Shown: positions 34,720 to 42,896, numbered from the stretch's first letter. The stretch: DNA of 64,000 nucleotides from Oceanitalea sp047302425 (GCF_047302425.1 NZ_CP154855.1:806001-870000); one strand, 5' to 3'. The notes: a model not told the origin generated them from the letters alone. Numbers and translations: made by a program.

Positions 34720-36588
34720 GTGACCGACGACGGCGGCGACTTCCTCGATCCGCTCGACCTGCAGATCGAGAGCCGCAACCAGCGGCGCTCCGTCGGGCGG
34801 CTGTGGCAGCTCGTCCGGCGTTCCACCCAGCTGGTCTGGGCGGCGGGCAGGCTGCTGTTCGTCGGGCTGCTCGTCGTGCAGGTCCTGGCCGCGCTCGTCC
34901 TCGCGGGACAGGTCCTGGTCGTCGAGGCGTTCCTCTCCTCGATCCTCACCCTCGGCCCCGGGGACGGGCTCCCGTCCTCGCTCGTGCTGGCCACGCTCGC
35001 ACTCGCGGGCCTGATGGCGCTGGGCTCGCTCCTCGACGCGGTACGCGGCAAGCTCAGCCGCTACCTCGGCGAGTCCGTGGCACGCCGGACCTACCAGGAG
35101 GTGCTCGACGCGGCGACCGGCGTCTCGCTGCGCTACTTCGAGTCGGCCACCTTCTACGACCGGCTGCAGCGGGTGGAGGCCGCGGCCACCAGCCGACCCT
35201 TCCAGGTCACCCAGGCGCTGCTCGGGATCGTCGGCGGCCTCACCGCGACCGTCGGTGTGGGGGCCGTGCTCATCGGCATCCACCCCGTCCTCCTGCCCCT
35301 GCTCCTCGTCGGTGGCCTGCCGATGATCCTCACCAACCGCAGGGAGAGCCGGCTGGAGTTCGGCTTCACCGTCGACCAGACCCCGCACCAGCGTCAGCGG
35401 TTCTACCTCAGCTACCTGCTCACCACCCGCAACGAGGCCAAGGAGATCCGCGCCTTCGACCTCGGGCGTCCGTTGAGCGGTCGCTTCGACGACCTCTACC
35501 GCCGCTACCTCGCCGACCTCGCCCGGCACCTGCGACGCCGGCTCACGCTCAGCACCGTGGGCAACCTCGCCTCGGCCGTCGTGCTCACCGGCACGCTGCT
35601 CGTGCTCGTGTGGCTCATCGGGGAGGGGGCGGTCTCCGTGGCGCAGGCCGGTGCCGCCATCGTGGCGATCCGGATGCTCCAGGGCCAGGTCCAGGCGCTG
35701 CTGCGGAGCACGCAGTCGATCTTCGAGGCGGGCCTCTTCCTCCAGGACGTCGAGCAGTTCATGGAGCTGGGTGCGGCGGCACGGGACGAGGAGGCCGGCG
35801 AGCGCGCCCCCGAGACCTTCTCCGAGATCGCGGTCGAGGACGTGCGCTTCAGCTACCCGGGCAGCGGCGCCGAGGCGCTGCGCGGGGTCGACCTCCGGAT
35901 CCGGCGCGGCCAGGTCATCGCCCTGGTCGGCGAGAACGGCTCGGGCAAGACCACCCTGGCCAAGATCCTCGCCGGTCTGTACGACCCGACGGCCGGTGCC
36001 GTCCGCTGGGACGGCCGGGACACCCGGGAGTACTCCCGGGCCTCGGTCCGCGACCGGGTGGCGGTGATCTTCCAGGACTTCGTCCGCTACGCGTTCACGG
36101 CCCGGGAGAACATCGCCTTCGGCCGGCACACCGTCGAGGCCGACGAGCAGCGCATCACCGAGGCCGCCGCCCGGTCCGGCGCCGACGGCTTCCTCGAGGC
36201 GCTGCCCCACGGCTACGACACGATCCTCTCCCGGATCTTCAAGGGCGGCCGCGACCTGTCCGGCGGCCAGTGGCAGCGCGTCGCCATCGCCCGGGCCTTC
36301 TACCGCGACGCCCAGCTCATGATCCTCGACGAGCCGACGGCGGCGCTCGACCCCCGCGCGGAGAGCCAGCTCTACGAGTCGCTACGGGCCGTGCTGGCTG
36401 GACGCACAGCCGTGTTCATCTCACACCGCTTCTCCTCCGTGCGCTCCGCGGACGTCATCTACGTCCTCGACCAGGGCCGGGTGGCGGAGGCCGGCTCGCA
36501 CGAGGAGCTCATGGCGCGCGAGGGCACGTACGCCGAGCTCTTCCGCCTCCAGGCCGCGGCGTACCTCGACGCACAGCCCCAGGAGTGA
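34720..36588 (+). CDS. ABC transporter, fused permease and ATPase (lasso peptide exporter, D-type)
   Basis: 622 residues from GTG 34720 (weak ribosome-binding site; likely coupled to the B1 gene). N-terminal transmembrane helices (type-1 exporter fold) are followed by a nucleotide-binding domain with Walker A VGENGSGKTTLAKIL (about 402-416), signature LSGGQWQRVAIARAF (about 514) and Walker B LMILDEPTAALDP (about 533). Single-chain exporters of this type expel mature lasso peptides and confer self-immunity. It is the only transporter of its kind in the window. It ends 1 bp from the convergent kinase gene. Confidence 0.9.
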   Translation: MTDDGGDFLDPLDLQIESRNQRRSVGRLWQLVRRSTQLVWAAGRLLFVGLLVVQVLAALVLAGQVLVVEAFLSSILTLGPGDGLPSSLVLATLALAGLMALGSLLDAVRGKLSRYLGESVARRTYQEVLDAATGVSLRYFESATFYDRLQRVEAAATSRPFQVTQALLGIVGGLTATVGVGAVLIGIHPVLLPLLLVGGLPMILTNRRESRLEFGFTVDQTPHQRQRFYLSYLLTTRNEAKEIRAFDLGRPLSGRFDDLYRRYLADLARHLRRRLTLSTVGNLASAVVLTGTLLVLVWLIGEGAVSVAQAGAAIVAIRMLQGQVQALLRSTQSIFEAGLFLQDVEQFMELGAAARDEEAGERAPETFSEIAVEDVRFSYPGSGAEALRGVDLRIRRGQVIALVGENGSGKTTLAKILAGLYDPTAGAVRWDGRDTREYSRASVRDRVAVIFQDFVRYAFTARENIAFGRHTVEADEQRITEAAARSGADGFLEALPHGYDTILSRIFKGGRDLSGGQWQRVAIARAFYRDAQLMILDEPTAALDPRAESQLYESLRAVLAGRTAVFISHRFSSVRSADVIYVLDQGRVAEAGSHEELMAREGTYAELFRLQAAAYLDAQPQE

Positions 36589-36589
36589 C

Positions 36590-37552
36590 TCAGGCCCGGT
36601 GGGCGGGTGAGCGGCCACGCGCGGCCGTCCACACCGCCTCCGCGATGTCGCCGCGGAACGGCGGCCCCCACGGCACGTGGGCGACGATGACAGGGACGGC
36701 ACGGGCGAGCGAGGCCGCGTGCGTGAGGACCTGGGCGAGGACCGCGGGGTCCCGCCACCCCATGAGGCGCGGGAAGCTCATGATCGCGAGGACCGCGGAC
36801 CTCGGGTCGAGGAGCTCCATCTCGAGGTGGTCCTCCCGGTTGGGCCGGGGGATGACGACGGCGCCGAGAGGCACCTGGTCCGTCTCGGGCGACGGCAGCC
36901 GGACGACAGTGCGCGCGTCGGCGCTCGTCCGCCGCCGGTAGGACCCGGGCGCCAGCCCTGCGGCGACGGCCTCGGCGCCCGGCCGCAGCCTCAGCTCGGT
37001 CGCACCGAGCGGTACGCGTGGTTCCCCGCCCGCGCCCACCGGGACGACGTCGTCGCTCACGACGCGGGCACCCGCGGCGCACATGAGCGCGGCGAGCGTG
37101 CTCTTGCCCATCCCGGAGTGCCCGAGGAAGGCGACGGCGGTGCCGTCACGCTCGACGGCGCTCGCGTGGAGGACGGCGTTGCCCCGGAGGTAGAGCTGCA
37201 GGGCGAGGAGCGCACCCGTCGTCATGATCGCGCGCATGCCCGGGTCGGTGCCGCGCACGAGGTGCAGGCGGACGTCACCGAGGTCCGGGCTGATGACGAA
37301 GTCGCACACGCCGTGGACCCTGAACAGGACGGAGGAGTCGGTGCGGCGCACCGCGGTGTACCACCGGTCCGGCGCCTCACCGAAGTCGAGGAGCACCTGC
37401 CCGCCGGGGGTCCCGCGGTTGTGGTCGAGCAGCTCGCCGTCCGAGACCGTGAGGTCGGGCGACGCCCCTGGGGGTGCAGCACGGTCCTGGTGGAGCGCGA
37501 AGTCCGCCGCGACCGTGAGCCCGTACAGTCGCTGGGGCGGCTCGGCCGTCAT
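36590..37552 (-). CDS. HPr-kinase-like lasso peptide kinase (locus 1)
   Basis: 320 residues from ATG 37552, overlapping the cyclase stop in ATGA. The fold resembles the catalytic domain of HPr kinase/phosphorylase: VLHASAVERDGTAVAFLGHSGMGKSTLAALMCAAGARVVSDDVVPV, with a P-loop at G144-T152 and DD167-168 for metal. The N-terminal ~110 residues are not HPr-kinase-like. In paeninodin-type lasso clusters such kinases phosphorylate the side chain of the C-terminal serine of the precursor. A second copy (48941) lies in locus 2; the two align over their full length (ELR/HQDR....PPG.APD and GWRDP.VL..QL..AA.LA..VPV). Confidence 0.87.
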   Translation of the reverse strand: MTAEPPQRLYGLTVAADFALHQDRAAPPGASPDLTVSDGELLDHNRGTPGGQVLLDFGEAPDRWYTAVRRTDSSVLFRVHGVCDFVISPDLGDVRLHLVRGTDPGMRAIMTTGALLALQLYLRGNAVLHASAVERDGTAVAFLGHSGMGKSTLAALMCAAGARVVSDDVVPVGAGGEPRVPLGATELRLRPGAEAVAAGLAPGSYRRRTSADARTVVRLPSPETDQVPLGAVVIPRPNREDHLEMELLDPRSAVLAIMSFPRLMGWRDPAVLAQVLTHAASLARAVPVIVAHVPWGPPFRGDIAEAVWTAARGRSPAHRA

Positions 37553-38736
37553 GCGGCCGGCCCTGGCGGCAGGCCCGCCACGGGCAGGCCCTCGGAGGCG
37601 GCCCAGGCCACGTGGAGGAGGAAGTCCGCCGCGGGGTGGGGGTCGTCGGAGAGCCACTCGGCGCGCAGCCGCTCGATGTCGATGACGGCCTCGTCGAGCC
37701 CCGCACCGTCGTAGGACCGGGCGAAGTCGCGCTCGTCCGGGCCCCACCTGGTGGCGTTGAACGCCGCCTTGGAGCGCCGGGACAGAACCGCGTCGGGTAG
37801 CACGTCCCCGAAGAGCCGACGGAAGATGTCGGTCCGGTCGCCCCAGCCACGTGCACCGCCCGCGCGGGCGAGCGACTCGACGAACTCCGGGGAGACGAAC
37901 GGGTTGACGGAGCGCGCGCCGTACTCGCTGATCGAGGCCGCGAAGTTCGTGAAGAGGAGATCCATGTACCGCTTCCGGATGGACTGCCGCGTGGCGACGT
38001 CCCAGCGCAACGGATCGGTCTGCATCACAGTGACGTGCTCGACGTAGTGGTCCGCCATCGGCGGGCGCAACCACGGTGGGACGGCGGCTGCCACCCGCTG
38101 GGCGACGAGGGCACGCGTCACCGAGGCGGGGAGGGCGGCACGGACGCCGGCGCGCAGCGTGCGGCGACGTGGGCGGTGCATGGCCAGCGCGGCCCGGAGC
38201 GCGGCCATGCGGTGCCCGTTGACGACCATGTCCCCGCCCTCGCCCGAGATGACGGCGCCGGCGCCGAGGTGGCGGTACCGGCCTCCGTGCAGCTGGACGG
38301 CCTCGGGCCACAGCACCCCGTGCCGCCGCAGCGCGCCCGTGGCGACGTCCGACAGCAGGCGCTCCTCGCCGCGCACCTCGAGGACGACGTGGCCGGGCAG
38401 GCGCAGGTGCTCCAGGACGAGCTCCTGCCAGGACGTCTCGTCGGTCCCCGGTGCCTCCGGGTAGCGCGCGGTCACCGGGACGGGCAGGGGCAGGCCCTCG
38501 CGGCGCGCGACGTGGGTGGCGAGGGCGAGCAGCGCCGAGGAGTCCCTGCCCCCGGAGAAGAGGACGTAGCAGGGCGTGTCGGTCAGCGCGTCCCTGAGGA
38601 TCCGCTCGAGGACCTCGCGGGGACCACCGCGCGGGTCGGGCCAGGGGATGTCGACGACGCCTGCGGAGGGAAGCGCCAGCATGGTCTCCGCTGCCGACAG
38701 CCGCAGGAACGTCGGCTCAGTGGTCGGCAGGGCCAC
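37549..38736 (-). CDS. Lasso peptide macrolactam synthetase / cyclase (asparagine-synthase-like, locus 1)
   Basis: 395 residues from GTG 38736 with GGGAGG four bases upstream. It keeps the ATP-pyrophosphatase loop FSGGRDSSALL (S61) and the C-terminal RRSKAAFNATRWGPDERDFARSYDG block, but has only ~50 residues before it, so the glutaminase-like domain is absent (most cyclases are about 600 residues). It is expected to adenylate the Asp side chain of the core and join it to the new N-terminus. The usual GEGGDE motif reads GEGGDM at 165-170, whereas the locus-2 cyclase has the normal Glu. It follows the precursor gene and is coupled to the kinase. Confidence 0.9.
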   Translation of the reverse strand: MALPTTEPTFLRLSAAETMLALPSAGVVDIPWPDPRGGPREVLERILRDALTDTPCYVLFSGGRDSSALLALATHVARREGLPLPVPVTARYPEAPGTDETSWQELVLEHLRLPGHVVLEVRGEERLLSDVATGALRRHGVLWPEAVQLHGGRYRHLGAGAVISGEGGDMVVNGHRMAALRAALAMHRPRRRTLRAGVRAALPASVTRALVAQRVAAAVPPWLRPPMADHYVEHVTVMQTDPLRWDVATRQSIRKRYMDLLFTNFAASISEYGARSVNPFVSPEFVESLARAGGARGWGDRTDIFRRLFGDVLPDAVLSRRSKAAFNATRWGPDERDFARSYDGAGLDEAVIDIERLRAEWLSDDPHPAADFLLHVAWAASEGLPVAGLPPGPAA

Positions 38737-38759
38737 GACGCCTCCCGGGCGTGCTCACG

Positions 38760-38790
38760 GGGTCGGGCGGCACGGTGTGCCGCCCGACCC
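38760..38790 (-). terminator. Hairpin between lasso precursor 1 and its cyclase (attenuator-like)
   Basis: GGGTCGGGCGGCAC (38760-38773) pairs perfectly with GTGCCGCCCGACCC (38777-38790): a 14-bp stem with a 3-nt loop, 14 bp after the precursor stop and before the cyclase. A partial terminator here would give more precursor than enzyme. Confidence 0.75.
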
Positions 38791-38804
38791 GTGGAGCCGC
38801 AGGG

Positions 38805-38951
38805 CTACCGAGAGCCAACAGGCGTGCCCGGCTTGCCGTCGTGGAGGAAGCCCTCGACCCAGACGTTGTTGTCCTTGTTCCCGTAGAGGGCCTTGCCGAG
38901 GGTCAGGCTGTGGACGTTGCCGACCTCGGTCACGCGGGGCGCTTCGTACAT
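38805..38951 (-). CDS. Lasso peptide precursor 1
   Basis: 48 residues from ATG 38951, chosen because GAGGAG lies 6 bases upstream and the alternative start at 38996 adds 15 residues unlike the second precursor. The leader has the RRE-binding pattern Y2-x2-P5-x-V7-x3-G11 and Thr17 at the penultimate leader position. Cleavage after Leu18 gives a 30-residue core beginning GKALYGNKD, with Asp9 placed for a 9-residue ring with Gly1. The tail carries two aromatic residues (W, F) and ends KPGTPVGSR. It is unusually long for a lasso core. It lies upstream of cyclase and kinase genes. Product and activity are unknown. Confidence 0.85.
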   Translation of the reverse strand: MYEAPRVTEVGNVHSLTLGKALYGNKDNNVWVEGFLHDGKPGTPVGSR

Positions 38952-39228
38952 GGTGTGCTCCTCTGAGTCATGGTCCATGGCGCCCGGACGGCGCATCTCG
39001 TCGACAACGGACAGGTCGCCGCTGACACCACGAGCCTAGGTCGGTGTCCCGCTCAGGACGCTGCCACCGGCGCGAGAACCTGGATGATGCCGGGGTGACC
39101 CGGGGAGGCGGGCGTGTCACCCGCACCGCTCACCCTGCCGCCGCCGGCGAACGGCCGCGCGATCCGCCGCCCGGCGCCGCTCGCCTCGCTACGCTCGCCA
39201 CCAGGCAGCCGGCGATGACGGGACAGCG
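38952..39228. promoter_or_regulatory. Divergent region between lasso precursor 1 and the nucleotidyltransferase
   Basis: 277 bp without a gene. On the minus strand a TAGGCT at 39038-39033 is a candidate -10 for the precursor, with no recognisable -35. Upstream of it lies repeat site G. The plus-strand promoter of the nucleotidyltransferase is not recognisable. Confidence 0.45.
39082..39098 (-). promoter_or_regulatory. TCACCCC direct-repeat site G (upstream of lasso precursor 1)
   Basis: Read on the minus strand, TCACCCC starts at 39098 and TCATCC at 39087, exactly 11 bp apart, about 50 bp upstream of the TAGGCT -10 candidate. An absent -35 plus an upstream direct repeat is the usual layout of an activator-dependent promoter. 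Confidence 0.45.
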
Positions 39229-40359
39229 ATGAACGAGGCACGACGCAGCGAACGAGCCCTCTCCGAGCTGCTGCTCGCCGTGTGCCGCGACGAGGTGACC
39301 GGCGCCGCAGCAGCCGTGGAGCCCGCGGCGGTGGCGCGCGCGGCCCGGCACCACCGGGTGTCGCCGCTCGCGCACGTGAGGCTGCGCGAGCACGCCCCGG
39401 CGACCGCCGAGCTCCTGCGGCCGGACCGGGACACGGCGAAGGCCTTGCACGTCCGTGCCGGCATGCTGCTCGCGCACCTCGGCCGGCTCCTCGAGGACGT
39501 GCCGTGGGTGGCGTTCAAGGGCCCCGTGCTCTCCGAGCTCGCACACCCCGTCCCCGGTCTTCGGCCCTACGGTGACCTCGACGTGCTCGTCGCCCCGCAC
39601 GACCTCCGCGCGGTGAGCCGGGTGCTCCTCGCGGCCGGCTGGGAGGTGGGTGACTACGACGACATGCTGCGCAACCCCGAGGTCCCGGGGGAGATGCACT
39701 GGTTCACACCGGCCGGCATCCCCGTCGACCTCCACTGGGCGATGATCAACATGCGCACGCGCCGTCGGCGGTTCACCATCCCCACCGACGAGCTCCTCGC
39801 CCGGCGGCGGCAGGTGCGGATCGGCCTGGCCGAGGCGTGGACGATGGACGAGGCCGACTCCCTCGTCCACGTCGCCCTCCACGCGGCGCTGGCAGGCGCG
39901 AACCGGCTGGGCTGGATGCTGGACATCGACCAGCTCGCCCGGCAGGTCGGGGACTGGGACCGCGTCGCGCGCCAGGCCGGGCAGTGGGGGGCGCAGGCGC
40001 AGGTCGCCCTCGCGCTGCGGCGCGCGACGGCGACGCTCGGGACGCCCGTCCCGCCCGGGCTCTACCGCAGGCTGGGGACGTCGCCGGCGCTGCGAGCCGT
40101 CCTCGACTCCGTGGACCGGCTCTCACCGGTGACCGCCCAGCGGCGCGACGCCTCCGTCTCCCGGCTGGTGGCCCGCGCGGTGCGTCCCGGCACGGCGCGG
40201 ACGGCCGTGCAGGTGACCCGGAACGCGGCGCAGGGGGTGCTTGACCGGGTCCGGCCGCCCGCCGCGCACCCGAGGGTGCGTGTCCCGGCCGGCCCCGAGG
40301 CGCTGGAGGTCTACCTCCGGGCCGTCGAGGCGGACACCCGCGTGGCGTCCGTGCGCTGA
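39229..40359 (+). CDS. Nucleotidyltransferase family protein (NTP_transf_5 type), lasso-locus associated
   Basis: 376 residues from ATG 39229 (weak ribosome-binding site). VAFKGPVLSELAHPVPGLRPYGDLDVLVAPHDL has the G-x-RPYGDLDVLV metal-binding motif of the uncharacterised nucleotidyltransferase family PF14907. EMHWFTPAGIPVDLHWAMIN and a helical C-terminal half follow. Family members occur near HPr-kinase-containing lasso clusters, where they may modify the peptide (nucleotidyl addition) or act on the phosphorylated tail. It is divergent from the precursor gene and has no copy in locus 2. Its substrate is not established. Confidence 0.8.
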   Translation: MNEARRSERALSELLLAVCRDEVTGAAAAVEPAAVARAARHHRVSPLAHVRLREHAPATAELLRPDRDTAKALHVRAGMLLAHLGRLLEDVPWVAFKGPVLSELAHPVPGLRPYGDLDVLVAPHDLRAVSRVLLAAGWEVGDYDDMLRNPEVPGEMHWFTPAGIPVDLHWAMINMRTRRRRFTIPTDELLARRRQVRIGLAEAWTMDEADSLVHVALHAALAGANRLGWMLDIDQLARQVGDWDRVARQAGQWGAQAQVALALRRATATLGTPVPPGLYRRLGTSPALRAVLDSVDRLSPVTAQRRDASVSRLVARAVRPGTARTAVQVTRNAAQGVLDRVRPPAAHPRVRVPAGPEALEVYLRAVEADTRVASVR

Positions 40360-40435
40360 GCGCGCTGCCGGTGCCGGTGCGGCTCGCCGTCTCCCGTCGG
40401 TCACGTCACGATTCGGCGCGTGGCATCGTAGGCGA

Positions 40436-41167
40436 GTGAGCTCGGTGACGGTCGTCCTCGTCCACGGCATCCGCGCGTCGCGGACCATGTGGCGGCGTCA
40501 GCTCCTCGCCCTGGAGGAGGCCGGCGTGCCCGCGGTGGCGCCGGACCTGCCCGGCCACGGGGCCCGGGTGAGAGAGACCTTCACCCTCGACGGCGCCTAC
40601 GCGGCGATCGAGGAGGCCGCCGGGGACGGGCCGGTGGTCGTCGTCGGGCTCTCCCTGGGCGGCTACCTCGCCCTCCACTGGGCCGCGCGGACCGAGCGGC
40701 CGGTGGTCGGCGTCGTCGCGGCGGCGTGCTCCACCGTTCCTCGTGGACCCGGCCTGGCCGGCTACCGGCGCGTCGCCGCGCTCATCGGACGCCTGCCCGA
40801 CCGCGGGCGCCGGCTCAACGACACGATGGCACGCCTCGCGCTGCCGGCGTCGGCGCGCGCGGACCTCGACGAGGGCGGCATGGAGATGGGGGTGATGGAC
40901 GCGGCGCTCGCCGCCGTCGCCGGCCTCGACCCGATCGCCGACCTGCGTGCCATCGCGGCGCCCGTCCGCCTCGTCAACGGCCGCTGGGACCACTTCCGCA
41001 CCCAGGAGCGCCGCTTCCTCGCCGCCTGCCGCGACGGGCGCCTCGACATCGTCCCCGGGGCCACCCACCTCGTCTCGCTCGTGCGGCCGGCGGAGTTCAA
41101 CCGGATCGTGCTCGAGCTCGTCGAGGAGGTCTCGCCCGGCTCGGTCAGGGGCGCTCGCTCGGGGTGA
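40436..41167 (+). CDS. Alpha/beta hydrolase
   Basis: 243 residues from GTG 40436, probably leaderless (CATCGT at 40424-40429, six bases before GTG). VTVVLVHGIRASRTMWRRQL is the oxyanion-hole region. The nucleophile serine is in GLSLGGYLAL, with the acid in NGRWDHFRT and His in GATHLVSLVRP. The protein is cytoplasmic (no signal peptide). The substrate is unknown. Its 3' end overlaps the convergent ROK-like gene by 23 bp. Although next to lasso locus 1, it shows no resemblance to the secreted prolyl-oligopeptidase-like lasso isopeptidases. Confidence 0.85.
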   Translation: MSSVTVVLVHGIRASRTMWRRQLLALEEAGVPAVAPDLPGHGARVRETFTLDGAYAAIEEAAGDGPVVVVGLSLGGYLALHWAARTERPVVGVVAAACSTVPRGPGLAGYRRVAALIGRLPDRGRRLNDTMARLALPASARADLDEGGMEMGVMDAALAAVAGLDPIADLRAIAAPVRLVNGRWDHFRTQERRFLAACRDGRLDIVPGATHLVSLVRPAEFNRIVLELVEEVSPGSVRGARSG

Positions 41168-41942
41168 TCCCGCCCAGCTCCCAGGCCCGCACCCCGCCGA
41201 CGATCCCGGCGCTGTTGGGGACGATGACGACGTCGTCGCCGAGGCGGTCGAGGGTCGGTCCGGTGATCCGGCGGGAGTTCCCGCCGCCGAGGTAGAGGCG
41301 GTCCCACAGGACGACGGGACGCAGGGAGTCGACGACCTGCCGCACCCGCCGCGACCACATGGCGTCACCCAGCCGCAGCCGCTCGTGCTCGCCGATGTAC
41401 TCGTCGTAGGTCAGCCCCCACCGGGCCTGCGCGCGGGAGAGCTCGAGGTGCGGGGCCAGGCGGCCGCCGTCGAACAGGGCGTTGCCCAGTCCCGTGCCGA
41501 GGGTGACGACGAGCTCGAGGCCCGCCCCGGCGACGACACCCGCCCCGTGGACCTCGGCGTCGTTGAGGAGGAGCACCGGCATGCCGAGATCGGTGCTCAG
41601 CGCGTCCTGCAGGTCGAGGTTCTCCCACGCCGTGACGAGCTCGGGCAGCACCTTGGTCCGCGGGCCGGCGCGCGTGACGTAGTGAGGCGTCGAGACGACG
41701 ACGCCGTGGCGGATCATCCCCGGCATGCCCACCGTGGCGCGCTCCGCGGGCGGCAGCTGCTCGGCCAGCGAGCGGATCGTGTCGACGAGCCGCTGCGGCG
41801 GCAGCGGGTAGGGGGTGGCGGCGCGCACGGGCTGGGCGTGCATGGTCCCGGCGGCGTCGAGCACGGACGCCTTGATCCCGCCCCCGCCGCAGTCGACGGC
41901 GAGGGTGGTGGGGCCGCGACGTGCGGTGCTCAGTGGGTCCAC
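41145..41942 (-). CDS. ROK-family / polyphosphate-glucokinase-like protein
   Basis: 265 residues from GTG 41942. TLAVDCGGGGIKASVLDAAG is the phosphate-1 motif (DxGGxxIKA), followed by LLLNDAEVHGAGVVAGAGLELVVTLGTGLGNALFDGGRLAPHLELSRAQ and LYLGGGNSRRI, as in polyphosphate/ATP glucokinases (PPGK). It likely phosphorylates glucose or a related sugar in the cytoplasm. The typical HxCxxG zinc motif of ROK regulators is absent, as in PPGK. TACCGT at 41955-41950 lies 7 bases before GTG, indicating a leaderless transcript, and faces the truA promoter. Confidence 0.83.
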   Translation of the reverse strand: MDPLSTARRGPTTLAVDCGGGGIKASVLDAAGTMHAQPVRAATPYPLPPQRLVDTIRSLAEQLPPAERATVGMPGMIRHGVVVSTPHYVTRAGPRTKVLPELVTAWENLDLQDALSTDLGMPVLLLNDAEVHGAGVVAGAGLELVVTLGTGLGNALFDGGRLAPHLELSRAQARWGLTYDEYIGEHERLRLGDAMWSRRVRQVVDSLRPVVLWDRLYLGGGNSRRITGPTLDRLGDDVVIVPNSAGIVGGVRAWELGGITPSERP

Positions 41943-41969
41943 CCGCGCGACGGTACTAGCCTGCGAGGC

Positions 41970-42851
41970 GTGAGCGCAGCGACCCCCGCCGACGAGACCG
42001 TCCGGCTCCGGCTGGACCTCCGCTACGACGGCACCGACTTCGCCGGCTGGGCCACCCAGCCCGGCCTGCGCACCGTCCAGGGCACCCTCGAGACCGCCCT
42101 CACCACCGTCCTGCGCCTGCCGCAGCCCGCCCGGCTCACGGTCGCCGGGCGCACCGACGCCGGGGTCCACGCGCGCGGGCAGGTGGCCCACGTCGACGTG
42201 CCCGCCGCCGCGTGGCGGGCCGTCCCCGGCCGCAGCGACCGCAAGCCGGAGGAGGCCCTCGTCTCGCGGCTCGCGGGCGTCCTCGGCGGGCGGCCGCGGG
42301 GGGTGGGGGACGTCGTCGTCCACCGCGTGAGCGCGGCCCCGCCCGGCTTCGACGCGCGCTTCTCCGCCGTCTGGCGGCGCTACGCCTACCGGGTGGCCGA
42401 CACACCCGCCGCCAGGGACCCGCTGCGGCGCCGCGACGTGCTGTGGCACGGGCGCCCGCTCGACGTCGCCGCCATGGACGTCGCCGCCCAGTGGCTGCGC
42501 GGGGAGCACGACTTCGCCGCCTACTGCAAGCCCCGCGAGGGCGCGACGACGATCCGCACCCTCGAGGAGCTGCGCTGGGAGCGGACGGCCGACGGGCTCG
42601 TCGTCGCGACCGTCCGCGCGGACGCCTTCTGCCACTCCATGGTGCGCGCCCTCGTCGGCGCGAGCCTCGCCGTCGGGGAGGGGCGCCGGCCCGTGGACTG
42701 GCCCGCCGCCGTCCTCGCCGCCGGTCGACGGGACCCCGGTGTCGCCGTCGTCGCCCCCCACGGACTCACCCTCGAGGAGGTCGGCTACCCCGCCGACGAG
42801 GAGCTCGCCACCCGGGCCGCGCAGGCGCGCAACGTCCGCACCCTGCCCTGA
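41970..42851 (+). CDS. truA: tRNA pseudouridine(38-40) synthase TruA
   Basis: 293 residues from GTG 41970, probably leaderless (TAGCCT at 41957-41962, 7-base spacer). RLRLDLRYDGTDFAGWATQPGLRTVQGTLETAL, TVAGRTDAGVHARGQVAHVD (catalytic Asp in GRTDAGVHA) and AFCHSMVRALVGASLAVGEGRR are diagnostic. It isomerises uridines 38-40 in the anticodon arm. It usually follows rplQ directly; here it is displaced by the lasso locus. Confidence 0.97.
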   Translation: MSAATPADETVRLRLDLRYDGTDFAGWATQPGLRTVQGTLETALTTVLRLPQPARLTVAGRTDAGVHARGQVAHVDVPAAAWRAVPGRSDRKPEEALVSRLAGVLGGRPRGVGDVVVHRVSAAPPGFDARFSAVWRRYAYRVADTPAARDPLRRRDVLWHGRPLDVAAMDVAAQWLRGEHDFAAYCKPREGATTIRTLEELRWERTADGLVVATVRADAFCHSMVRALVGASLAVGEGRRPVDWPAAVLAAGRRDPGVAVVAPHGLTLEEVGYPADEELATRAAQARNVRTLP

Positions 42852-42884
42852 CCGCCTCCCCGTGCGAGGGCCCGGAGCCGGTGG

Positions 42885-42890
42885 CAGCCT
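42885..42890 (+). promoter_or_regulatory. Leaderless-type -10 (CAGCCT) of the DUF5709-like gene
   Basis: CAGCCT lies six bases before ATG 42897, the same geometry as TACCCT-N6-GTG at tsaB and tsaD. Confidence 0.4.
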
Positions 42891-42896
42891 GGACGC

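Noticed and set aside
38805..38996. Longer 63-residue version of lasso precursor 1
   Set aside because: The extra 15 residues are absent from precursor 2, and GAGGAG sits at ideal distance from the internal ATG 38951.
40436..41167. Alpha/beta hydrolase as a lasso-peptide isopeptidase or tailoring enzyme
   Set aside because: Known lasso isopeptidases are large secreted prolyl-oligopeptidase-like proteins. This is a small cytoplasmic hydrolase with its own promoter, overlapping a ROK-like gene.
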